Positions 34,262 to 47,787 of a DNA stretch of 64,000 nucleotides are shown here, piece by piece. A program made the translations under genes and the position numbers. How positions within the stretch are numbered: the first letter of the stretch is position 1; the number at the start of each line of letters is the position of its first letter. Under the pieces are notes generated by a model. It did not search any database. It was given only the letters and a program-made list of their open reading frames with translations, and had not been told where the DNA came from. Source of the DNA: Dactylorhiza incarnata (lineage: Eukaryota; Streptophyta; Magnoliopsida; Asparagales; Orchidaceae); assembly GCA_033032865.1 (NCBI GenBank), contig JAWHQI010000306.1, positions 1,240,001 through 1,304,000 on the forward strand, read 5' to 3'.

Positions 34262-34700
34262 CCGCCGCCGCTGCCATTTCCATCTTCCTTCAACCTGCCC
34301 CAAACCGCCTCCCGCCGAAGCAGCGCCGCCGCTCCATTTCCTTCCTCCTTCAACCAGCCCTAGGCCACCTCCCGCTGAAGCCTCGCCGCCGCTCCGTTTC
34401 CTTCCTCCTTCAACCAGCCCCAAACTGCCTTCCGCCGAAGCCGCGCCGCCGCTCCATTTCCTTCCTCTGTTCACGTAATACCTTACAGGATCTGAGTTCG
34501 CTATTCTCACTAACACTGGCAGTTAATGAACAAGCATCTATATTTGTTCATACTGCAGTTATTCCATTTTCTTCCTCCTTCAACCAGCCCCAAACAGCCT
34601 CCTGCCGAAGTCGCGCCGCCGCTCCATTTCCTTCCTCTGCTCAGGTAATACCTTACAGGATCTGAGTTCACTATTCTCACTAACACTGGCAGTTAATGAA
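34262..34700. repeat. 57-60-bp and 166-bp tandem repeats in the MULE 5' region
   Basis: Units of CGCCGCCGCTCCATTTCC with TTCCTCCTTCAACCAGCCC recur at about 57-60 bp. A larger unit of about 166 bp, including CACTAACACTGGCAGTTAATG, is duplicated (about 34401 and 34567). Short ORFs across it are not supported as genes. Confidence 0.7.
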
Positions 34701-35215
34701 CAACCATCTAAATTTGTTCCTTAACTGCAAGTGCATATTAATATTCACTGCAAGGTAATTTCTATTTGTTCAAACATATAGAAATATTTCACTATTCTCA
34801 CTTGCAGTGAATGAACAAACATATAGAAATATGCAAGGTAATTTGCTCAAACATACAACCATATATGTTTAAACATATAGAAATATTTCTATTAACTGCC
34901 AGTGATCATTAACTGCAAGGTAATTTGCTCAGATCCTGTAATAAACTATACAACCATCTATATTCCTACCGCCATTTTTTGCCATTCATGTGGAGATTCA
35001 ATAAAATGTTTGTTCAAATTTTGCTCAGATCCTATAATAAACTGTGGTTATTCTTATATGGAGTTTGCAAGTGATAGCATCAAAATGTTGGAGTATGATG
35101 CAAATTCGTCTTTACCTATGTCTAGTATGTGTAAATTTTTTTGTATTTGCTTTCAATAAAATGTTTGTTTTTATAGGAATCTCATATTTTTTTCATGTCT
35201 TTAGCTTTTAATAAT

Positions 35216-37883
35216 GAGAAGGAAGAAACCTTTGAAAAGGTGGAAGTGGATGTTGGTAGTCACTTTGACACAAACATATTGTTTGATTCTAAAGAAGAGT
35301 TAATCGAATGAGCTTGTGGTGTTGGTAAAAGCTTGGGTTATGTAGTAACCATAAAATCATCTGATAATTAAGCTGAATGAGCGGCTAAAACCCCGTGTAT
35401 TTCTTGATTGTGATAGATGGGGTAAATACCGAGAAAACTAGAACAAGAAAAGTTGGGGGAATAAAAGAATACGTAGATCCTCTTCAAAGCGTTGTGGTTG
35501 TTCATTTTCACTTAAAGGGCAAAAAGAGTTAATTAGTGAAAAATGGAGGATTTACATATTATGCGGGACACACAATCATGAGAGAGTCATCTTAAAGCAC
35601 ATGCGTACAAAGGAAGATTAGATGAGGAAGAGAGAAAATTGGTAGAACAAATGTATAGTTCAGGAGTCAAGCCACACAAAATATTAGCCGCGGTGAAGAA
35701 GAAAAATAGTGGAAATACCACGGTTATTAGGACAGTTTACAATGAGCGGGTGAAGTTACTAAAAAAAGAGTTGGTTGGAGGAACACCTATACAATATTTA
35801 TATAAGTGTATGAATGATGCGGGTTACGTTTCTTTTAACCAAGTTTGCGCTACCAATAACAATTGGAAAGGTTGTTTTTGCACATTCGGTTTCTATAAAG
35901 CTAAGTAATATGTTTCTAACAATTTTTCAGTTAGACTAGCTGCACTTACAAGACAAATCGTTATCGTAAGCCATTACTGTGCATTGTTGGAGTTACATCT
36001 ACAAATCAGACATTTTTTTTGTGTTTCACTTTTATGTCAAATGAAACCGAATCAAGTTACAACTGAGCTCTTGAATGTTTTAAATCCATTCTGCATCATC
36101 ATTCCCAACCGATTGTGTTTGTGACGGATAGAGAGCAAGCTTTGATGAATACTATAAAGGTTGTATTTCCGCAATCAAAAAATATTTTATGACAAGTGCA
36201 TATTAATAGAAATAATTTAGCAAATTGCAAGAAGTTCTTCGATGAGTGAGACATTTGAAAGCTTTATGGGTGCATGACAAAAAGTGGGTATGCTCATACA
36301 AAAAATGATTTTAGTATGTCCTTAAACAGGCTTGTGGTTGATTACTCTACAAAGTATTGTGAAGTTGTCACATAGATCATGACAACTTAGATAAATCCAT
36401 ACAAAACATATTTTATTTCTAGGTGGATCGATAAATATCTTCATTTGGGTAATTCAACAACCAATCGAGTTGAAGGTGCACATAGTCAACTTAAGAAATC
36501 TTTGGAGGTTTCTATTGGTAATTTGTCAACTATTTGGAGGACCTTTGATCAAATGATCAACATTCAACACACAGATATTAAGAGATCAGTTGGTAGTAGT
36601 TGCATTCAAGTAAATAAAGAGTTTGTAGGTTTTTTGTATTCCGACCTTCTAGGTCGTGTTTTTCTCAAAGCTCTACAATGTATAAAAGAGGAGGTTGACA
36701 TGGTGAAGAGTGGAATGGAAAGTTGTAATGCAGATAAATGTACGCATGAGAAGAGATGTACTATGGGTTTGCCCTGTGCACATGAGTTGGTGCCTTATGT
36801 TGCTCAATCAAGAGCAATTCCATTATGGTTGGTACATGGACATTGGAAACAATTATCCTTAATTACTAGGGAGGAGAAAGTTGATATTGACGGGCCGAAG
36901 GAGAAAGTTGATATTGATGGGCCGAACGACTTAAACAATAAACTAGAAGCAATTATTCGGAAATTCAATTATGCAAATGGCATACAAAAGAAGAAGTTAA
37001 AATGAAAGTTGCGCGAACTCATTGATCCATCAACAGCCCAAACTACTGAGCCTTTAATTAAATTGCATTTAAATGGAAGGCCTAAAGGGAGTTATAAGAA
37101 ATTTAGAGATAACGCAAAATCTACTAAGCGTGATCCATCTCATTTTGAGTACGTCTTGATGGAGGAAAAAACAATTGAACATAAAAAAATGAAGACTCTT
37201 CCAAAGTTGAATGCACGCAAGCGGACAATTTATAAAAATGTTAATCTCTTGCTTACAAAAAAATTGTTGGATGGCGTTCGTGAGCAAATGTCTTCTTATT
37301 TATCACATGAAAATATGAAGGTTATTGATGTACTTGGCGATGGGGATTGCGGATATAGAGTAATTGACCAAGCATTAAAGATTGTGGGCGGTTGGGAACA
37401 AGTCCGGTTCGATTTACATGAAGAACTTGAAATAAAATTGTCAATGTATGATATCATGTTTGGCAAAACAAGAAGGGAAGAATTATTATGTTTTCTTGAA
37501 TGCAATACAACTCCAGCAACTTTGGACAAATGGATGTCAATGCCGGATATGAGACTCGTTATCGCTTCATGATACAATATAGTAGTAGTCCAACTATCTA
37601 AAGTTCAATCGTCCACATTTCTCCCGTTACATTCACCTCCACCGGAAGAACCAACTATTGTTTTCATTGGATTTATCGATGGTAATCATTTCATTGAACT
37701 TCACATGCGTGATGGACGTCTGCTACCGTTGATTTTCTCTCTTTGGAGAAGGTATTGTGAAGAAATAGCACAATCATGGGAAACTATATTTGTGTCAAAG
37801 TTGGTAATGAAGGAGAGCAATATTGGACGTTCAACTACATTCATACATTGTATGACTCTTCCTCCAAAGGTAAGACAAATTTA
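35216..37883 (+). pseudogene. MULE transposase with OTU cysteine protease domain
   Basis: Order: a FAR1-like zinc-binding N-terminal region with many lesions (35216-35600; DCDRWGKYRE, CGTHNHE); a linker frame 35639-35908 (VKPHKILAAVKKKN, TVYNERVKLLKKE); the transposase core 36040-36260 (IVFVTDREQALM); frame 36445-37005 with a SWIM-type zinc motif (CTHEKRCTMGLPCAHEL, about 36739-36790); and, after an in-frame TGA at 37003-37005, frame 37009-37572 with the OTU active site LGDGDCGYRVI (Cys codon 37348-37350). A second in-frame TGA at 37570 precedes GNHFIELH with the expected OTU histidine (37687-37689). Apart from the stops, the last 870 bp stay in one frame. Possible splice donor AAG|GTAAGA at 37869. 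Confidence 0.8.
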
Positions 37884-38838
37884 ATTTATATTGATTAAAT
37901 TTTGTGACTTGTGACATTTTAAGCGATGTAGACTTGTTTTTGATAGTTTAATGCAATATATTGAGATATTTTTTTGCCAATATCGACATCAAGGCTGATG
38001 GTTGTATGCTCGGATAGCATGATTTTTGGTATGGTCATTCGTAACAACAAATTTATATTTGTATTTGATTGTTATACATATTTTCATATTTATGATTGTA
38101 GGTTTTTTGGTACAAATGGATTCAGGATTACTGTTCTTGGAATTTTCTTCTATTTCAAATCGAAATGAGAGTATTCTGCAGGTTATCTATTTCTTGATGT
38201 TTCTTCATCATTTGAAGTTACAAAAATTTTCACTTGAAGTACTGATTGCATGTTGGTTTTAAATTGTCATGGTTGCTGGATGAGATAACAATTACTATTG
38301 ATTTGAAATGTTTATTGCAGATGGTGGAGGTTAAGTTGCTTGCAAGATTGTGGTCGCACAGCATGAAGAACATCTTCAATCCAAGTGAAAAACAACTGCT
38401 CTTGAGAAGTTTTTGACTAAATATAGTTATTAAATATATGCACTGAATGATTGACACAATTGTAGTTTTCTGAATATGCAGCTAATGAGAATTTTTTACT
38501 GTTTTTTCAATTTTTATTTCATTTGCAATGTTTGACTATGCAAATACATTTTGACGCCTACATTTTTTAATGTTAAATTGGATGAGGATCGAGATTGCTA
38601 GTCTGAAAAAAGTCATACTAAAAACACTAGTGCCAAGATGCCAAAATAAATTATAAATTGAGTGTTTAAAACTTTGGGTTGCGGATAAGTTTTAATATTT
38701 TTTGGTCTGCGGTTAACAATGGTGTGCGACAAACCAAAAACTGGGTTGTGGTTAACATTTCTAAAATTTCCGGGTTGCGGTTAACAATGGGTTGCGACAA
38801 GCCAAAATCGGGTTGCGGTTAATAATCGCCTTAATTCG

Positions 38839-38936
38839 TTGCAACAAAGAGATAAATCTTATATCATACGAACTATTTTATATCAAATTATTAAAAAAAA
38901 GTTCTACAACTCAAATCAAATAAAAGCTTAAAAAAC
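38839..38936. repeat. Segmental duplication, copy A (right part)
   Basis: TTGCAACAAAGAGATAAATC continuing to AAATAAAAGCTTAAAAAAC, matching 51363-51385 and 51890-51998 of copy B. Confidence 0.7.
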
Positions 38937-38949
38937 GGATATCTTGTAG

Positions 38950-40443
38950 GTTTTGGCATTCTGGAATTGGTTTTGGCATTCTGGAATTGATTTTGGCAAA
39001 CAGTAAAACCAAAACTTGCCTTCGGCGGGACGGCATTTGTTCGAAATTGGCTTTCAAAGTCAAAACCGGCGGCTTTAGTCTCTACCTAAAATATCGCAAC
39101 CCAAGACTTACCTCCTCACGCTTGCATTCGGCGGCTCTCGTAAAACCCGATCCTTTTCCTCCTCACGCGCAGTTTTGGTACCCGATCTTCTTCCTCCTCA
39201 AGCCTAGATCGAACGCCGCTTCTTCTTCCTCCTTCTCACGCGCCCATCGAACGTCGTTGCTTCCTTCTCCTCTTCACGCGCAAATCGAACGCCGGAGCAT
39301 CTTCGTCATCGTCACGCCCGAGCAGTTTTGGTGCCCGATCTTCTCACTCGCAAATCATTCGCCGGAAGTTCTTCAACCCTAGGTATGCTGCTTCTCCTAC
39401 TCTTCTTAAACCCGAGCTTCATCAACCCTAGGTTTTGGTTTCTACCAAATTTTGTTGCCGATTTTTTTAGTTGATTTAGACAATAGATCTGGATTCTATC
39501 TTTTTAAGTTATTTTAGACAATAGATCTGACTTTTTTAGTTGTTTTAGACAGTAGATCTACCAAATTGACTAGATTTTTTTAGTTGATTTTGGTACTTAT
39601 ATTATTTCGGTTCAATAGTCTGGAGCAATGGCACTAGAGATAAACATTATGATATTCCAGTATTCTTATTAGGCACATATCTTATTAGTTGATTTAAACA
39701 TAATGATTTTGGCACATATCCTATGTTCAGTGAACATATCTTATTTCTGTTCAATATTCTGGAATGTCCATATTCTTTCCCATTCTTTCCCATTCATGAT
39801 AGAGATAAACATAATGATATATTCTGGAATTGATTTTTGGCACAATAGAATAATCTGTTCAAAGGTATACCTAGAGCAATGGCAATAATAGAGATAAACA
39901 TAATGATATATTAATACATGTATATTAATATAAATTTTGCACTACCTAGGAAAGTACTACCTTGTAGATGCCGGCTATACGAATGATCCAGGGTTTCTTG
40001 CCCCGTATCGATCAACGCGTTATCACCTGACAAGTTGAAGGGGACATGGCTCCGAATGCAGTTTGATCGCTAGTTTCGTGTTTTTACTTATGGGCGATAG
40101 ACTTTTTATCTAGATCATTTGCTATTTCTGTACTTTTATTTATGAACAATGCATATGGATTTGATCGTTTGCAATGTTTATGAATTTAAATTATTATTAG
40201 TACTTTGATTTATGGTTAAATTTTTAAAAATTTACATTCTAAAATTTTCAATTCCAGAAAGCCACTACCTTTGCGCAGCCAAACAACTTTTAGGTATCAA
40301 TTCCAATTCTGTTCACTGAATACCATCCTGCAGCTGATCAACAGAATTGGTTTTCTGCATAAAGCCAATTTCGGCAGGGTGCATATATTGGTTTTTTGAC
40401 CAAAGCCAATTCCAAAAAGCCAAAACTTGCGCGCCGAACGGAC
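38950..40443. mobile_element. Deleted PIF/Harbinger relic
   Basis: Imperfect inverted ends: GTTTTGGCATTCTGGAATTG on the left against GTTTTGGCTTTTTGGAATTG read from the right end, which continues outward with GGTCCGTTCGGC. It contains a short transposase remnant (39949-40029). The left terminus is missing or eroded, so the left bound is approximate. Confidence 0.5.
39949..40029 (+). pseudogene. PIF/Harbinger transposase fragment
   Basis: 27 codons ([20 protein letters not shown] and following), carrying the second catalytic Asp context VDAGY of the DDE_Tnp_4 family, followed soon by TGA. It parallels VVDAGYP in the complete transposase at 48664. Too short to act. Confidence 0.8.
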
Positions 40444-40990
40444 CCTAATTGAATTTGAAAATGACAGTGACTCAAAGAGCAACGAAGAGGACACGGATGA
40501 ATGTGATTCAACTTTTAGCGATGACTTTGAAGAAGGTGAATATGACTATGATGATATAGATTTTGATGAATATGTTGATGAAGCCATAGAATGGGTAGGA
40601 TTGAAGGAGCCAAATGAAAGAAGCAGTAAGGAGCCAAATCAAATCATAGAGCATTGTAGGAATAGAATCCTTCCCACTTCTAATCCAAAGAAAGGGCAAT
40701 CATCACGTTAACACATATATGAAGGTAATGCACATGAATCAAACTTTGAATTTGAAGTTGGTCTGTGCTTCAATACTGGCGATGATTTCAGAGATGCAGT
40801 TAGAACTTATTCAAACATGCAAGGAAAGCCGGTAAAATTCACAAAAATTTGTCGTGATAAGATACAAGTTGCTTGGGAATGTGGTTGGGTAATTTATTTT
40901 AGATTAAAAAAAACACAATTTATAATTCAAAAGAATCGCTCCGAACGTTATAAAAAGCATGTCGCAACTTCATGTAATTTTATCTTGTAG
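40444..40990 (+). pseudogene. MuDR-type transposase N-terminal fragment
   Basis: An open acidic stretch (Asp/Glu-rich, to 40711), then after one stop a segment resembling the MuDR DNA-binding domain PF03108 (FEVGLCFNTGDDFRDAVRTY, VKFTKICRDKI, CGWVIYFRLKK, about 40735-40980). The catalytic part is absent. The start is cut by the Harbinger relic. Confidence 0.6.
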
Positions 40991-40999
40991 TTATGAGAG

Positions 41000-43761
<2,762 letters not shown>

Positions 43762-43999
43762 TGTGCAGAAGGTTCTTTTTACTGCTGCTGCTTTATTATC
43801 TGTTAGAACCGAAGGATTTGTTGCCCTTCCTTGATATTTTCCATCTGAACTACTCTTTAAATTTGTTGTTTGTTTTGCAATTTGATGTGAACTGTGTGGT
43901 TTGATAGACTTTTTTATTTTCGCAAAGTGCTTCATTTTTTATGCTTTTACTGCTCTCTTCCATTTAGAGTCTAAATATGAGATTTCTGCTTTGTTTGTG

Positions 44000-44102
44000 A
44001 TTTGGGAATGCCTCAAGCAGCTAATTTTTTTTTCAGATTTGTTTTAAGATAATAGAAATACACTTTAAAAAAAGAAAACAGCTGCTGGAGGCATTCCCAA
44101 AT
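44000..44102. mobile_element. Small foldback element (103 bp)
   Basis: ATTTGGGAATGCCTCAAGCA at the left pairs with TGCTGGAGGCATTCCCAAAT at the right, 23-bp arms around an A/T-rich loop. Looks like a MITE; no target duplication seen. Confidence 0.6.
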
Positions 44103-44165
44103 TGATGCTTTAAAAATGCTTTAAAAAATTAGAAATCAAATAAAAGCTTTAAAAAAACGATAAGG

Positions 44166-44267
44166 GTCCGCAAGTGCGTGCCGCCGGGGACCGCCGGCAA
44201 CTGGGAGCTTTGCGGATCCTGCTACACCGACTGGACTACCCACGGTAACCGCACCAAGTGCCCTTGA
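44166..44267 (+). pseudogene. Orphan last exon of a GASA/Snakin gene
   Basis: 34 codons to TGA: KCVPPGTAGNWELCGSCY and ending RTKCP, the conserved C terminus of the plant GASA/Snakin cysteine-rich peptide family (CVPPGT...C.CY...KCP). No signal peptide, variable region or earlier cysteines are found upstream, so this is a displaced fragment or the relic of a deleted gene. GASA peptides are secreted, gibberellin-related growth and antimicrobial proteins (family knowledge). Directly upstream is AAATCAAATAAAAGCTT, also present at the end of both segmental duplication copies. Confidence 0.7.
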
Positions 44268-45554
44268 AATGATCCATCCATCCAGATATATATTTATATA
44301 AAAAGCAATCTGTGCTGGTCACTTCAGCATTTCATCTGGATCTCCTGCATAATATGTATAATGTGATTTCAGCGATAGACCAGTTCTCTTGAGGTTCACG
44401 TTTTGCTAATGGCGATTTTTTGTTTTTATGATATGCTCATAATTCAAGTGAAGTACCTTGTTATTGATATGCGCTTGGTATTTACTGGTATCGTTTGCTT
44501 AGAAGCTGAGGGCCTGTTTGGATGGAAAGTGCGTTTGCAATCCTAAATATTTACAGCAAAAACTTTGGTAATCTGTTCAGTTTGGGTTGGTTTCTACCTC
44601 AACCGATTCTGTTTTAAGGCTTCATTTGGTTTAGCTTTTTTGCTGCGTTTCGTTTTGATAAAACGCATTGCCGCACGCGTTTCCATTTGGTTTTCCGCAA
44701 AAATTTGGAGCCGCACAGCGTTTCTTCGCGGCTCAAAAACCCGCGGGCCGAAACCAGCGACATTAGCTCCAGTTGATCGCGTTTGGAGGAGGCGAAGCGT
44801 TAGGGCATCAGGGTATCGCGACCTCAGGTCTTCTCCGCCGCTCGCCGCTCAGGTCTTCTCCGTCGCTCGCCGCTCAGGTCTTCTCCGCCGCTCCCCGCTC
44901 ACGTCTTCTCCGCCGCATCAGGTATTCCCCGACCTGATTCTCCATCGAGTTGCAGGTTTCCGTAGCTAATTTTTTCGATCGCACAAAAAAACAGAATTTA
45001 CCAAATCCGCTCGTCGTATTTTGCCCCTCTTCCAGATCTCCTCGCCGTTTCTGAGCCCTCTTCAAGAGATCTACTCTCCAATACCGAGTACTCATCCAGA
45101 TCTGCACTCCGCCAACGAGCCTTCCTCCAGCCCTCTTCCAGATCTGCACTCCGTCGTCGTCCAGCACTCCCAAACTAATAAGGTTATTTCTTCTTCTTCA
45201 ACAACACTAGTTTGAGAGACCAATATTGTTATAAAAAGCAATGAATTTGTTTCCCTTGCAAAATTTCTCAATTGTCTCTGTGATTCAACGATTACCATTT
45301 ATATAATCAAAAGGTTGTTAAGCATATTTTGAGGACAAATTTTCTACAGTTTTCTCCAACTGTTTTGATTTCATTTGTGGGATACATGCTTTTCTATCAT
45401 GGATACCTTTATAAATTGTACTAAGCTATTCCATGCCTGCCACTGATGTTTTTTTTGTAGTCTTAGAAGTTTTTTACATAAAAAATCATAATTCGAGAAG
45501 AACACTTGTTGATGAGGATAAGGGTTGGAGGATTTGGTAAATTCTGTTTTTTTG

Positions 45555-46275
45555 TGTGATTGTGTATGTATTTGTGTGTGTGTGTGTGTGTGTGATTGTA
45601 TGTATTTGTGTGTGTATGTATTTGTGTGTGTAGTTTAGTGGTGTGTGTGTGTGTGATTATTTATGTGTATGTGATTATTTATGTGTATGAGTGTGTGTGT
45701 TTGTGTGTGTGTATGTGATTATTTTTGTGTATGTGTAGTTGTGTGTGTGTGTGATTGTATGTATGTGTGTGTATGTGTGATTGTGTATGTATTTGTGTGT
45801 GTAGTTTAGTGGTGTGTGTGTGTATGTGATTATTTATGTGTATGCGATTATTTATGTGTATGAGTGTGTGTTTGTGTGTGTGTATGTGTGTGTATGTGAT
45901 TGTGTATGTGATTATTTTTGTGTGTGTGTAGTTATGTGTGTGTGTGTGTGTGTGTGTGATTGTATGCATTTGTGTGTGTATGTGTGATTGTGTATGTATT
46001 TGTGTGTGTAGTTTAGTGGTGTGTGTGTATGTGATTATTTATGTGTATGCGATTATTTATGTGTATGAGTGTGTGTGTTTGTGTGTGTGTGTGTATGTGT
46101 GTGTATGTGATTGTGTATGTGATTATTTTTGTGTATGTGTAGTTGTGTGTGTGGGTGTGTGATTGTATGTATTTGTGTGTGTATGTGTGATTGTGTATGT
46201 ATTTGTGTGTGTAGTTTAGTGGTGTGTGTGTGTATGTGTGATTGTGTATGTATTTGTGTGTGTATGTGTGATTGT
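45555..46275. repeat. GT-rich microsatellite with higher-order repeats
   Basis: (TGTG)n and (TGTA)n sequence in which a longer unit containing GTAGTTTAGTGGTG recurs near 45631, 45801, 46008, 46211 and 46334. Lies in the 5' part of the PIF element. ORFs here are translations of the repeat. Confidence 0.9.
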
Positions 46276-46610
46276 GGATATGACCACTTTTTTCATTCAT
46301 GTGGTTGGAAATGAGAACCCATCATTCATGTGTGTAGTTTAGTGGTGTGTCTTTATTAATTTGTTTCACTGAAATCCCTAGCATCCATTTTTTAAAATGA
46401 ACTTTATTATTGAAGATACAAATTTTTTTTGGATTATGCCCGACATTGTTTGGTGATGTTTTAGGAGCTACTTTCTTGTTTTAATAGACATTGTTTGGTG
46501 ATGGCCTCTTAGGCCTAGCAAGGGGTCTGCACTTGTTTTTTGTTTAAAAGAGGATGCTGAATTTTGTTTTATGTTTGGTTTTATATTTCTTTACATACAG
46601 TTTATATATT

Positions 46611-47559
46611 ATGGGTAAACATAAAGAAGGTGGTGTTAGCGCAAACTGGGAGGCCAACGATGTTATGATTTTCTGTGACTTGTGCTTGAAAGAAATAGAG
46701 TTGGGTAATCGCCCAACCACACACTTTAGCAGGGATGAGTGGGCAAACCTAACAACAAATTTCTTTGCTCGCACGGGAAAGATGTATGATCGAAATCAGA
46801 TGAAGAACAAGTGAGATCAACTAAAGAAAGATTGGAAGTTATGGAGGGAGCTAAAGGGCCGTGAGACAGGTTTGGGCTGGGATCCAATTCGCAAAACTAT
46901 TGCCGCTTCAGAAGATTGGTGGAAAGAACGCCTCCTAGTATGTATTTTTTTTAAGATTATTGTTTTCTTGTAAATATTTTTATCAGCCTGTTAAAACATA
47001 TTTATTTTGTCTATCCCAGGTTCTTCCTACGGCAAAAAAGTTTCAGTTCGCTGGCATATCCCCTGATTTAGAAGAGAAGCTATTTATGATGTTTAGCCAG
47101 GTCGTGGCTACAGGAGATCTTGCTTGGGCTCCCAGTTCAAGAAATGTTGAGCATGAGTCGATTGACGAACATGACCTAGCCGAAGATGACACACAGAACA
47201 TGAACGAGACACATTCTGCTGATGCAAGGAATAAACAGACGGTTAAGGGAAAAAGCAAGATGAGTAATAAGAAGTCTAGGAGTTCGGCGATAGAAGACAT
47301 AGCTGAGACATCGTGCATTATTGGGAAGTGCATGTTGGAGCCTCCTCGCATTCAGATATCTTCATTGTTATACACCATTCCTGAGACTGTTGCAGAGCTC
47401 GAGACTATTCCGGAGGTTATGGATGATTCGAACGTGGACTTATACCACTACTGCCTCATGTTTCTGAGACAGAAGCAGAATCGAGAAACTTTTATGAGCA
47501 TTCGGCGGGAGCGACGTCTACCATGGCTGCGGGATTGTTTTGGCAAAAAATTAGAGTAG
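46611..47559 (+). pseudogene. PIF/Harbinger Myb/SANT-like protein (ORF1)
   Basis: Starts ATGGGTAAACATAAAG. Exon 46611-46937, GT-AG intron 46938-47019, exon 47020-47559. Contains a Myb/SANT-like DNA-binding domain of the Myb_DNA-bind_3 type (ANWEANDVMIFCDLC, QLKKDWKLWRELKGRETGLG, ASEDWWKERL), then an acidic and Lys-rich linker. A TGA at 46812-46814 sits where this domain normally has Trp, a single-base nonsense change; the rest stays open. In two-gene PIF elements this protein helps the transposase reach the nucleus and bind DNA (family knowledge). Confidence 0.8.
46938..47019 (+). other. Intron of the Myb-like gene
   Basis: GTATGT...CTATCCCAG, 82 nt, phase 0; both flanking frames continue across it. 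Confidence 0.75.
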
Positions 47560-47787
47560 TTGGTTCTATGTTTTTCCTGTGATCGAATCAGACACTTTAT
47601 CTATGTTTATCTTCTGTACTGTTATTTACTTTCTTCTTCTTGTTGAACATTTTATCTTCGGATGATAGCAATGTGATCGAATCAGACACTTTATCTATGT
47701 TTATCTTCTTGTTGAACATGTTATATGAGCTAGGTGGATATTTATATTATTTTGAAAATAATGTAGTGTACTTGTCGCAGGTTTACA

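Larger units (their letters stand above)
34099..38830 (+). mobile_element. Mutator-like element (MULE) with OTU domain, 4732 bp
   Basis: Terminal inverted repeats GGCGATTATTAACCGC...GCGGTTAATAATCGCC (about 26 bp), flanked by an exact 8-bp duplication TTAATTCG at 34091-34098 and 38831-38838. The empty site at 51355 reads TTAATGCG. Subterminal repeats GGGTTGCGGTTAACAATGG lie at 38640-38800. The encoded protein belongs to the MULE/FAR1 class. The duplication is 8 bp, slightly shorter than the usual 9. Confidence 0.85.

Noticed and set aside
39033..39382. Plus-strand frame at 38987-39382 as a host gene
   Set aside because: Pyrimidine-rich, low-complexity repeats (CCTCCTCACGC) inside a Harbinger relic; no recognisable domain.
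44512..44617. GGGCCTGTTTGGATGG as the start of another Harbinger element
   Set aside because: Typical-looking end, but I found no matching inverted end or target duplication.
45679..46314. His/Thr- and Cys/Val-rich ORFs
   Set aside because: Translation of a GT microsatellite.
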